Positions 1-11,582 of a DNA stretch of 64,000 bases are shown in pieces. The notes under the pieces were generated by a model, which searched no databases, was not told the DNA's origin, and saw only the letters and a program-made list of their open reading frames with translations. The stretch spans positions 7,371,245 to 7,435,244 of the forward strand of contig NC_051119.1 in the NCBI RefSeq assembly GCF_014839805.1, in the 5' to 3' direction. The translations under genes were made by a program, and so were the position numbers. The first letter of the stretch is position 1, and every line of letters begins with the position of its first letter. The DNA comes from Manduca sexta (lineage: Eukaryota; Arthropoda; Insecta; Lepidoptera; Sphingidae).

Positions 1-795
1 TTTTAGTAATCATCATATGCATTGCGTAACTCGGCTAAATCATTTATCTCTTGACTAGAACTCGGAAAAATATTTTAAAGCCGTAACCTAAAAGTTGAGG
101 CTTCGACAACAAAACCGACCAGGTATGACAAAACGCCTAACTCCAAATCAAGAAAACACAATTACGTAAATGACTAGAATAGTTGAATTTTTTGCTGATG
201 TACAAACAACATAAAATAACAACTACACTCATTAACCTAACGAACTACGTTAAGATCTTTAGCCAAAATTGTGCTTCGCAACATGCCCTAAGCCGTGTGG
301 CCTAAACCCCTAAGGGTGGACAGCAGTCCCCGAAATCACCATTGTGACTTTACTTAAACAATTTTGACGTTCAGCCAAAACATTTGGAACGTTCGAGAAT
401 TTTTCTAAAATCAAATACACCTAATAGTTTACCTACATTACACGGAGGACTCGTACATCGTACTAGTCAACAATTATGTGAAAACTTAGTTACAACGCTT
501 CACTGGAAGAACCCTCCGAGTTTAATTGCGGGCAAAGTCGCGGCTGAACACTAAATGGAAAGCGTAAGCTGTCGAAACGAAGCAAATGTTATATTTAACG
601 TGACGTTTGTAAATCAAGCGAGTATTTTTAAAATTTCTCCTCAACGTTGGTACAAAACTTCGCGCAGAGAGGCGGATAAATGAACAATTTTACAATAAAA
701 ATGTAATTAGACTCATCATTTGACTCGCATGCCGACAATACTCCGAGAACATTTATTTAATATATTTCTTTTAATTAAATTACTGTCTATTAGTT
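1..795. other. Gene-free flank left of the first gap
   Basis: AT-rich DNA with no recognisable exon, tRNA or transposon on either strand. It ends at the first run of N, so it is a separate contig end. Confidence 0.5.
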
Positions 796-1295
796 NNNNN
801 NNNNNNNNNNNNNNNNNNNNNNNNNNNNNNNNNNNNNNNNNNNNNNNNNNNNNNNNNNNNNNNNNNNNNNNNNNNNNNNNNNNNNNNNNNNNNNNNNNNN
901 NNNNNNNNNNNNNNNNNNNNNNNNNNNNNNNNNNNNNNNNNNNNNNNNNNNNNNNNNNNNNNNNNNNNNNNNNNNNNNNNNNNNNNNNNNNNNNNNNNNN
1001 NNNNNNNNNNNNNNNNNNNNNNNNNNNNNNNNNNNNNNNNNNNNNNNNNNNNNNNNNNNNNNNNNNNNNNNNNNNNNNNNNNNNNNNNNNNNNNNNNNNN
1101 NNNNNNNNNNNNNNNNNNNNNNNNNNNNNNNNNNNNNNNNNNNNNNNNNNNNNNNNNNNNNNNNNNNNNNNNNNNNNNNNNNNNNNNNNNNNNNNNNNNN
1201 NNNNNNNNNNNNNNNNNNNNNNNNNNNNNNNNNNNNNNNNNNNNNNNNNNNNNNNNNNNNNNNNNNNNNNNNNNNNNNNNNNNNNNNNNNNNNNN
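796..1295. other. Assembly gap, 500 N
   Basis: Exactly 500 unknown bases, which is a conventional scaffold-gap length rather than a measured distance. Open frames running through it are meaningless. Confidence 0.99.
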
Positions 1296-3968
1296 TTAAG
1301 GACGATCATTACACTTGAATTATCTTGCGTTAAACTCGGTTAGGCAACACTATATTAAGTCTTTAACTAATTGCTGTGTTGTATACATCACACAACAAAC
1401 AATGCAACTGTTGTGTTCGCAGCCAGTGTTGTTATTAGACGCTGTTAGTTACCTTTGTATTCGTTACTTTTGTTTGGAGATCAACATGGCGATATTTTTT
1501 ATTCTTTCATCATCTCTCAACTTTTTCAACGAACTATCTGAAAATGTCAATAGATATTGCGAAGTATTAAGAAGTTGTATAATATATTTAAAAATCGTAC
1601 TATATAAACTAGCATCTTAAGGTAAGTAGATACATACAACGTAAACTAAAGTTTTATATTTTATGAGATATTTTATTTCTTCTGATTCGCAAAAGAATGC
1701 CGCCTTGCTTATTAGAAGCACGTCAAGTTACTGGGAAACAAACAAGCCGGTTGTTATGTGTATGCTCTCTCTCGAAGCGGGTATACATCACACATTTATA
1801 ATGTAAACATATCCTAAGTCTATGATATTATACCGATTGTAGCCATTGCTACTCTTGTAGCAGAGACCTACCAATGAAATATCATTTAGCCCTTTCGCTG
1901 TCAAATTCGGCATAAGAAACTAATGTTATTAAACCAAAAAACGCGCTCATGATGAGCAGATTCTCACAGTATTGCGCCGGCGCATGTCGAAAACTCGCAG
2001 AATGTCTCATTAATCATGCCCGCAATTATAGGTGGTATTTCACACGAGCAACCTTGTGTAATGACTATTTTATTAGATCAATTGTAATTACAAATGCGTT
2101 GATGACGATCATTTGTATTGCTGCGGATGAGAATACTAGAGGTTTACTGCGTGGGCGGTGTGAGATCCACACCGCTTGGGAAGGTACATCGGTATAGTAG
2201 TGACTGAAATAACACCGAATTGTCTTAAAGAGTCAAACTGCAAATATTCATTGCAAGTTAAACAAGGATTGTCCACACGTTGAATGATTGGATAAACCAA
2301 ATTAATTTGACTGGCTTGTAAGTAGCGAACGTAAAGTGGTAGCATTGCTGTTGAGTTTTAAGGCGTCGGCGAGTTTCTCGGTTTCTCTTCCTTATAAATA
2401 TTTCGTTTCTCCTTCTTAGAAAACCTTATCAATTGCCTCAAGGATCAGGAAACAAACTTCTTTCTTTGGTGTCTATGGTATAAAAATACTGTGAAAATTG
2501 AACTGTAAAGCGCAACACCAAATTATTAGAATATCCATTAACATTGGAATTAGGATGAGCTAAGAGATGAATAGAAAGGAACGAGGAACAATGATCCCGC
2601 CCTCGCGCCGCGAAGGTCCCGCGGAGGCCTCGGATGGCTGAGCCGTTATTCACGATATGTAGGAAGAGATGAACAATCCAAATGTAATTGTTAAAACTAT
2701 TAACTCTAAATATTCATCTGCTGACGTATGTGTTCATTTTCGGGATATTTGTTTTAATCTATGGTAAAATTATTACGTTGGAAATGATTAATTTTAGTAT
2801 AGAGAGTAAGTATACACAGTGTACAGTAAACTACTTATACTATAACATACGACTGAGAAAAGTGTTGGTTTCTTTTACTAGTTGTAAACGTGCTAACTCC
2901 ATAACTCGTCGGAAAATATCCCCGTTGATATTATTTTTGAATCCGTGAGCTTTTGGAGCGAAACATCACGTATTGAGTGCGAATATTCCGTTGACATCTG
3001 ACATATTATTACAATTCTAACTATAAACGCGACTATGTATGCGAGTTATTTTATATTGATATTTATGTAATAGTTGTATGCAAATATAATATATCTCTAT
3101 GGGATGTCCAGTCAGGTTGTTGATTTATCTTTACATGCAGTAACGCAGTGCAAAGATATATTTCATGGACCAGAGCTTACATGTACCTACACTTGAATTT
3201 TGTCTTTAGCCTGCCTCCCACACGTATTTGATTTACTTTTGTTCAAATGTATGAGATACGCTCACATTAATTAGTATTGCTATTGTTTGTATGCGATAGG
3301 TAAACATCAAGTAACTCGCTCGTTCGTCGGCCTTCATCATCTCACCACACGAAAAACAAAAGATTTTTTATTTCACAACTCTGACCATTCAATTTCGTTT
3401 TGTAAAACACTACAATAACAAGATTTTTCTGTACAACACAAAGATCGTAATGCATGTATTTGCATCACACACACGCTTGTCTCTGAAATCGAACCCACGA
3501 TCTTACGGCGTAGAGACTGTATTTTTTAATATAATTGGCCTATTGGTATGCGGCAGGATAGCCTTTTTCGTATTAACAGTAGCCATATCTTGCCGAAATT
3601 GAGACTTCAAGTATAGCAAATTTTATAAAAATACTCTCCACTCACCACCCTTAATTGCACCTTAAGTCGCATAACGGATTATTTTGTTAATTATAAAACA
3701 AACAATATAGACTGTTATGACCTTGCCCGCCTAATACTGTAAGCAGGACAGGATGCGGAGAGTCGTAAAGCCGTGACTCGTCGCTCGGTTAATGTTATAT
3801 TTTTTGTATTCCCTTTATTGCATTTGCATACACTTCGTTATAAGGCCGGGCGCTAACTACAGTCGACAGAGACGACGCGGAAGCGAATACCCAGAGTACT
3901 ACTATAATAAGAACTTCAAATTGCTTCTTTTCTTTACCCACTTTTTGTATTAGTTTCATTCATGAATT
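1296..3968. other. Gene-free AT-rich DNA
   Basis: I see no supported gene. Open frames here are under about 105 codons and resemble no family I know. A short GC-rich patch at about 2598-2645 stands out against the AT-rich background; its origin is unknown. Confidence 0.45.
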
Positions 3969-4000
3969 TATCGTCGCTTTTTTATAAAAAAGCGACGATA
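3969..4000. repeat. Perfect 32-bp palindrome at SINE 5' end
   Basis: TATCGTCGCTTTTTT, a central AT, then AAAAAAGCGACGATA: every base pairs across the centre. It lies directly 5' of the SINE A-box and overlaps the inner edge of the left target-site duplication. The SINE body near 4108 carries a similar stretch, ATTTATCGTTCGCTTT, so the palindrome may have been copied from SINE sequence. Confidence 0.85.
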
Positions 4001-4322
4001 TCCTAGTTGGGTATGGAACGGTCTGCCGAGACGAATGTCCGCAGGTTCAAATCCCAAGGGTACACACCTCTGACTTTTCTAAAAATCATGTGTGTATTCT
4101 TTGTGAATTTATCGTTCGCTTTAACGGTGAAGGAAAACATCGTGAGGAAACCTGCACATCTGAGAAGTTCTCTATAAGAATTTCGAAGGTGTGTGAAGTC
4201 TACCAATCCGCACTAGGCCAGCGTGGTGGACTAAGGCCTAATCCCTCTCAGTAGTAGAGGAGGCCCGTGCTCAGCAGTGGGCAAGTATATAATACAGGGC
4301 TGATATTATTATTATTATTATT
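3971..4322 (+). mobile_element. tRNA-derived SINE with target-site duplication and 5' palindrome
   Basis: The element reads as a tRNA-related head (A-box-like TAGTTGGGTATGG near 4004, B box GGTTCAAATCC near 4043-4053), then a body containing CACTAGGCCAGCGTGGTGG and CCGTGCTCAGCAGTGGGC, then an ATT microsatellite tail (about 4305-4322). Both body motifs are typical of abundant lepidopteran SINEs. It is flanked by a 9-bp direct repeat ATGAATTTA at 3962-3970 and 4323-4331, the expected LINE-mediated target-site duplication. Taking that duplication at face value, the element starts with the palindrome at 3969-4000, which is not part of a normal tRNA head. It is non-autonomous and encodes no protein. 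Confidence 0.85.
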
Positions 4323-4331
4323 ATGAATTTA

Positions 4332-7300
4332 ATATACTATTAGCTAATAGATTAGTTCTTTCCCACCCTTCTGCTATAAATAAATAGAAGCCTTTTGTAT
4401 GTTTACTGCAATAACCTTACGCTTTGACTTTTTTACAGACAATATTGACAGCTGGTATAAGCCGCTTGAGCCTCTGAGCATCGACTGCACTGCGACTGAC
4501 GTGCATACCCGGCCTAAATGTTGCGTCTTGCTAAATGTTAATGATATGCTGTGGTTAATGATTACTTCTAGGGCACTATTAATAGACCCAGTACGCAGGG
4601 GGTCTACCTTTAATAAAAATAGGTTGAATCGCTGTGTGCTCAGAGCTCTGTTATTTTTATAGCATTTCCGGGATGTTTACTCTGAGATGTAGAAATAGAT
4701 ATTCAAGGTCGAAAGTAAACGTAGTTTGTTATAAATCTCTATGTACAGAAGCCAGTTTCTGTGGTTGTTTTAGCAAATATATTTTTAAGGAATATTCTTG
4801 TACATTACCTTTTTTATTTACGGTTTATGGAAGGAAACTAGACATGTGAGGGTCACATACTATGACATGTCTCCCCATCATCACTCTCGTCCACAGACAC
4901 AGAACCCGAAGTGACGTTTATGAAAAATAGTAGTTTTCTTATCGAACTTTTGTAATATCCATAGAAGCTTCCTTGAGTTTTCAACAATATTACATATCAT
5001 TTGAATACTAAGTTTAAAGATTCTGAATTTATGGCAGGTTATGCCATTGGTCAGGCAATGAATTCGACTTATCTAATCCCGTGGATTGTTGAGAATGGAA
5101 TATGTACCGGAAATAGATGTAACCTTATCACCCTATGGGACAGAAATAAACACGACGAGCCGTGGATATAAAGTACAGTCACTCCTATAAAGGTGCTGGC
5201 GTGAACTTATTTTAAAGTTATTTTCTTGCGCGCTTTATGACATTATCATGAAGCTATAACATTTAAGTGAACTGTAGCATACATTAGCCCGCGCGGTGAT
5301 TTATTAATCGATTTGAATCTTTGACAACCTGTTTCAATTTACATTATGTATCTATTAAATATATTAGTTTAACACGATGTTTTAAATTACATTTTGTCGA
5401 GTTCATTTTCAAAGCTTATGAAAAAAACATAGCATTAGCGACTACAAGGAGGATGTTTATTTTGAATTACAAAGTGTGTGTAACTTTATTAATTATTTCT
5501 TGTAGAGTAGTTTCCGCAGTTTTATTTCAATCAGAGCATAGGTTTGAGGAAGGCAATCTAAACTTAATGTAATTTAGTATTTAAGTATTCATTAATGATT
5601 GTGTTCTGTATTATGCTTTACGTTAAATAAAATAAATTTAGGATCTATATCCTATCTTACATGTATTTCACAACCCTCGATTTTAATAGAACAGAATAAC
5701 GGACAAAGGAATCTCTCAATCAATGCAATATGGTAAGCTGCCAATAAGTAGTAGCGATACTGTTCGAAAATTGAATTATTATTTACTACATTATACTGGC
5801 ATGTTACGTCCTGATGCCTTAAATATTAACTCAATATGCAAAATAATTATTATACCTACTGTCTACTTCTAACTAGAACACAACAATTGCATACACGAGT
5901 CTTAGACATATCCGAGGGTCCTACTATAACTACAAAGACTGATAAAAGGCTAACAATTATGATAACCAAATATTTATTTAAAAATGAAACCAATTTTTAT
6001 TTAGAACTAAGTTTAAAGTATGCACTTTTAACATATGGTCCTCACACCAATTGATCTGATATAATGAAGACGAAGCTCAAGGTCAGCCTAGTAAACTAAA
6101 AGTTTGGTTATTTGTCAGAGCCGAATCGTCGGATTGTGGATTCGAACCGAAATTGCAGATAAATGTTTCGGCCTCCGCAAAACACACTTACAAACCAATT
6201 ATCCTCAAAAGTACTGCAATAAACGTACACGATTTACAGTTTTATTGTGGGGGAAAGGTCAATACTTTAATTTATTTTATAAACATTAGGATTGGTGATT
6301 TAATTTAATGTTAAATAACATAATATGCTCAAGCCTGGATTTTAAAGTGGGTAGGTAGAGATACATTAAGTATGTTTAGGGGGAGTCGAGCATTGTTTCT
6401 TAACTTTCAATATATTTTTCTCAAAACATTAGATGTATAGATTTTGTCGTAGTTAATACTCTGGATACAAAATTTATTAGTTATGGTGACCCAGGAGTTT
6501 TGTTTATGTTAACCTGAACAGGCATTGTGGCAACATTGCATCTGATTATAATAGAAATGCATAAATAAATAATGTTCTGTCATCTATCGAGATTGTTGTT
6601 TTTCTCGCCGATTTCCGGACATATGTTAACCTATCTGGCTGATCGACTAACTGACCGGAACCGACTCACTTAAACAACGGTATTTACAAAATGCATTCCA
6701 TCGATATTTAAATGATTTTTTAATGAAACATACTTTTTTAATACCCGTGTATATCCTTGCTCCTAAGCGGTGTGAGTGAAGTGTTCGTCTATTGTTCTAT
6801 TCGCCTTACACAAATATAACTATTTGCCATTAGAAATGCAAAGTAACATAATCGTTTACAATTTCGGCCTTCATGGAAACAAAAGATGCGTCACGTGCAA
6901 TACATGCGTTGTTTATCACTTGACTTCACTCGTTTTGATTCTATTAAAATGCTTTTTCTGTTAGATCACCACACTAAGCACAAATATCCAGCTCCTACAG
7001 GCCGGCATAGTTGTGTTGACTGCCAAAGGGTAATCACCAGGTGCAATGGCGATACTTTGTCGGGCAAGTATAAAAAAATCACAGGAAATTCGAAAGTATT
7101 CTTGGAAACGGTAAATCAATTAAACTAAAGTTATTCTATTGAGAGGTTGCCGTTGGATGTTCAGCTATAAGGAGGATAGATGATTTTAACTTGCAGGATA
7201 TAAGCCGCTTTTGATAGGCTATTTGGAAATCTTAAGGAAGACATATCTTCAGCAGTAAACTTCATTTGGCTGTGGCTGATTGATGATTCAGGAATTGAAC

Positions 7301-9595
7301 CACCTACATTTTACTTAACACGTAACTTTTGAACCAATGAAGCAATTACTATTGCAGAATTTGAATAATTTCACAACTCAAGTAAACTATGAGGTTCCTT
7401 TACAAATTTGCAACTATTGTTATGCTACACAAATCATCAATCATAATCAATGCCATTTATATAGATAGGGACCTTAAACTTCCATTTTTAGACAAGCCAA
7501 TCGACTGGATAGCGCGTCGTATACACGGTGAAGAGTCCGCCATATTTACGAGTCGTGTTCCCGGAACCAACTGAGTGAGTGGAATGGATGTAGTAGGACA
7601 GTCCGGGCAACTTCTAACAGCCGTCTTTAGATACCAACTTGTTTAACTATTAGAGGGAGGGTTGTGTCAAAGTTTCTTACGCAATGTTATCTGATTTAAA
7701 TTGGGCATTATAGGATGTTAATGATATCAAGTCGAAAACACAATCCCTTCCGAAAATTTATAAATAAAAATCCAGATTACCATTTATACTTTATGATCAG
7801 TAATCGTGCTCAGGCGAGCAACTTGTTCCTTCTTGCATAAAAACTAATAGATGCAGTGTAATCATTTACCAGTCATACAAACAAGACATCCAATCACATC
7901 TTACTATAACGTAATATCCGTATGAATCTACAATAGTGATTCTATAAAAAGGTCACATGCCGATGTAATAGGCTCGCGTCCAAGGGCGCCGCTCATCCAA
8001 AGGTCGACTAAAGATCAAGGACCAGGGTTGGCACCACCACCGTACCCCTCACTTTACGAAAGGTTTCGGGTGACGAATTGACAAAACTGCACTTGCATTG
8101 TGAAGCTTAATGTGTCAAAATTCACGGAATGACAAGTACGTGCAGCAATCAGCGAATTGTATATAAAATTCAAGGGAATAATGGCAGTTCTTGACAATCT
8201 TTAACAATCGTGTAAAATTAAGAAGAAATTATAAAAAGTATTATAGGAGAAAGAAAAAAGCTCCTCCAATAAAAAAAAATCTTTCACTATTAAGAATCAT
8301 CATCCCCGAGTACTATAAGTAACTTTTTATTGCAGGAATAATTACATATGCGAGCAGAGCCGCGTACAGAATCTAGTTTACAAGTAATTTAAACATGCAC
8401 ATATGACAATAAGGTTATGTAATACCGAAAAACCTTGTACTAGACATAAGTTTGTTGGCAGGAGTCTGCGGTGATGCATTCGATACAAACAATAAACTAG
8501 TCGGTGTCGAGTGACATAACCGTGGGTCATCTGGGAACCGCGGGCTTGTGGGTCACTCACAGACTTGCGCTGAGTGTGAGCTTGCGACAGATACATCCGT
8601 TTTTGGAGATTTTTGCATTATTATTTTTACTACTGACTTATTTCCTAGATTTTTTATGTTTTGAAAATGTTACTTTATTTAATACCAGAGAGTTTAATAT
8701 CTTACAGTTGTATAATCCTAAAGAAACTAACGCATGAAATAGTTTACATAATATATTATATTTTAGAAGCAATCGTGAATTTTACCTAACATGGTAAAGT
8801 GGGATTTATTAATTAATAGAATAATTAACAGACAATAGCTTCAGAAATATAAAATTGTGCTCATGACTTCCTCGGTTAAAAAAGAAAATGCTATGAATTC
8901 ACCTCTCAAGTGAGAAAAAAGCTCTCAGATTATTAAAATAGATGAAAATATTACAATAATCCGCTACAGTGCACTTGCATCGTCTTACTGTACCTCTCTA
9001 CACAGTGCACAAAAGGTCAGTTATTTGTAGAGGCATGTTATATTACATTTGATTGTGTTATTACTTAAATTCAAATTAGGATAAGTATTTGATTATATTA
9101 TTTCGTGTAAAACTAGATAATGTGATTTATATTTTGGTAACATTTGAGTTTTCGAGAAGATCTTAGTGACCACTGTAGGGAACATGTTAACTAAAAAGAA
9201 GCCCACAGCCTTCCGGGAAGCTATCTTCAATATATCTAATCGTTAATAACATGAAATCTAAACAATATATTTTACATTAAAATCCAGTAACTAAGTTAGT
9301 AACAACACCTGGTTCTTTTTATAATTATAACAAACGAGCAACCCTCGCCGACTTGTAACAGATCGCCATCCCTCATAATTTTAAAGCAGTTAGATCACAT
9401 CTGGCTCTTAAATTAGAAATAGGCTCTTATTTAATGCTATAAATCGTATTTATTTGAAAAACAGGTTTAAGCTTAAACAGAACATAAGCTTTTGTAGCAT
9501 ATTATGGATGTTCATTGGTTTTGTAACAAAAATTAAATTAGTCTTTAAACAATCCTGGTGAGGTCCGGACCGAGTCCTAATAAACTCCGATACGC
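4332..9595. other. Gene-free intergenic DNA
   Basis: No exon chain or family match is visible. Scattered open frames of 60-90 codons have no signal peptide, domain or splice context. Apart from the short repeat near 6998-7060 I recognise nothing. Confidence 0.45.
6998..7060 (+). repeat. Dispersed repeat, GGCCGGCATA family
   Basis: CAGGCCGGCATAGTTGTGTT followed by GACTGCCAAAGGGTAATCAC recurs in diverged form at 52566-52670. Class unknown; it may be a MITE or SINE fragment. Confidence 0.5.
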
Positions 9596-9598
9596 TTT

Positions 9599-9735
9599 GT
9601 GCACGGGAATGCGATCAAAGTCCATCGTGTATCGGCTGCAGGACACGGCCTTTCTCAGATTGCGCCACCCTTAACGGTCCAGTGCTTCCCTCGTCCAGCC
9701 GCCGGCGCCGCCCTTCAGCTAGGGCCAGCGGGCAC
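9599..9735 (-). mobile_element. Possible LINE 3'-end remnant
   Basis: A GC-rich patch in AT-rich DNA. Read on the minus strand it resembles the 3' end of lepidopteran non-LTR elements: GGTGGCGCAATCTGAGAAAG, then GGCCGTGTCCTGCAG. No reverse transcriptase is present. The resemblance is from memory only. Confidence 0.3.
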
Positions 9736-9820
9736 GAGGTCGCATTGCATTGCAATTATTAGATGTCCTGATATTAGATGTCTCCTGAATGTTTCTGCTC
9801 CAACAATAAATGTGGTTAAT

Positions 9821-10087
9821 GATTGCCTTGGTGGCGTAGTTGTACTGCATGCGCGGTACAGCAGCGCTCTAAGGTGCTGGGTTCGAATCCCGGGTCGGGC
9901 AAAGTGATATATTGGGTTTTTCTGCTCAGTATCAGCTCGGAGTCTGGAATTTTGTGCCCGAGATGGCGATAGGCTCGCCCCCTAATACATGATGAGACGG
10001 AATACATTTGGCGAAATGTGGGTGACCTGGTAGCGTCTCTGCATCTCCCTTCGGGGATAAATGCGTGAAGTATGTTCGTTAAATAAC
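9821..10087 (+). mobile_element. tRNA-derived SINE
   Basis: A well-preserved tRNA-like head: A box in GGTGGCGTAGTTGTACTGCA and B box in GGGTTCGAATCCCGGGTCGG, followed by a body with CTGCTCAGTATCAGCTCGGA and TTGGCGAAATGTGGGTGACC. The same body occurs 5'-truncated at 28571-28790 and 44361-44580, which confirms a dispersed family. It is a SINE rather than a tRNA gene, because the head does not close into a cloverleaf and the body continues for about 190 bp. Confidence 0.85.
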
Positions 10088-10099
10088 CACGCATTCCAT

Positions 10100-11510
10100 T
10101 TCTTTAAATTTGGTGTGTAAAATAGACGTTTATGTGTTTGTGTGTTTTTATGTACTCATTAGTAATGTTTAAACTGCGATTCCGTTGTTAAGTCGCCTAA
10201 TGAGATTGATCAATTATGATATACAAAATTACGTTACATTGATGTTTTACTAGTTTTTTATAGCCTTTTGCGATTCTGACGACCTACATTATAGTAAGTG
10301 GTCAAGATCGTGTATGGAGATCAACTACAGTAGAGGTTATTGCCTACCATGGAATGCTGTAGGGAAATTATGCCCAATAACTGCACGTATTGACATCACA
10401 ATTCATATCATTTAGAGAAATACAATACATTCAGTAGTTATTCTAATTTCTAAATCATAATTTTACAATTTATGTTCAATTTTAGACCTTTACTTCAGAC
10501 AATGTTTACCGTTTACAATAATTTATTTATATCAAACCTACTATTAAGAAAAACATAGCACCTTGGAATCTCGTAAAGCTGCATACCAAAGAGCAAGATA
10601 TATATAATGTTTGAAACGCACTGTACTTGAGATACGTGATGGTATGTAATATGGATGAACTTTAACTATAAATGATAGTTAAATTCATTATCCGCGCAGT
10701 TTTGTAACAAACTGGTAAATGTCTTATGATGTTGGTAAACGGTAGCAGACAAAAACGTTTAGTCAAAAACTTTAACTCCATTAGCGGCATGAAAGTGTCA
10801 TAAGCGAATTCGGATATCGGTGCCCTGACGCATCCATTAAGAGTATTAAATTTATTATGCGCACGCGCAAAGGGCGAAGCGTAGACCTTCTCACAAATAC
10901 AATTTGGGCTTTGATTTATTTCGATACGAAAGCATACCAAAAGGCTAGATAGAGATATTGAATAGTCATCCAACGAGAGTTGCGTTCCATTATGTGGCGA
11001 CAATCCGATGCATAGAAATTTCATTCTCAGGCAAATTATCGAACTATTTTCAGTCCACAATCCCATACAAATATTGATAGCCCATCACAACAATCAAATT
11101 TGGTACCGCATCAGTATCATGGCTAAAGTAGAACGCTATGTGTCCAATTAAACAATTACAAAAATGACATCGTTCCCGAAACCTGCTACATCCCAATTTA
11201 GATTAATATTGGCACCTCTTTCTCTACATAAGGACAAGTTTAGTTTTTACACTGAATTTCCATAAATCCCAACACATCCTCTATATCACACTACTTAATA
11301 CCCGACCTTGATATGCAATCTAAGACTTCTTATCTATAAATATACAGTCCATAATCAAAAATCTAAATCACACATTAAGCACCGTAACATCTGACCCATC
11401 CTGTCACGGCTTGCCAAAATCTACAGGCGTTACGTAAAGATCTGAACTTAAAATTTTATAGGAAAAAGTATCTTCATTCATTAGATAGGTTTTGTAACGT
11501 GTGTGAGCGT
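10100..11510. other. Gene-free DNA upstream of cuticular gene A
   Basis: No coding signal beyond a 134-codon minus-strand open frame at 10662-11066 that has no recognisable domain, signal peptide or repeat. Distal control elements of gene A could lie here, but none is recognisable by eye. Confidence 0.4.
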
Positions 11511-11514
11511 TGTG

Positions 11515-11521
11515 TATATAA
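11515..11521 (+). promoter_or_regulatory. TATA box of cuticular gene A
   Basis: TATATAA lies 62-68 bp upstream of the start codon at 11583, which predicts transcription start near 11545 and a short 5' UTR, usual for insect cuticle genes. Confidence 0.7.
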
Positions 11522-11582
11522 CTGGGGGGCGACCGTCTGTCCGTACACTTGTGGATTCACCTCTGAACCAGACACAGCCATC

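Noticed and set aside
716..1343. Open frames across the first gap
   Set aside because: They consist mostly of N; the same applies to frames spanning 30600-31280.
9836..9895. tRNA gene
   Set aside because: A and B boxes are present, but the sequence continues into a shared SINE body that recurs elsewhere; the cloverleaf is not intact.
10662..11066. 134-codon minus-strand frame
   Set aside because: No domain, signal peptide, splice context or composition bias that supports a gene.
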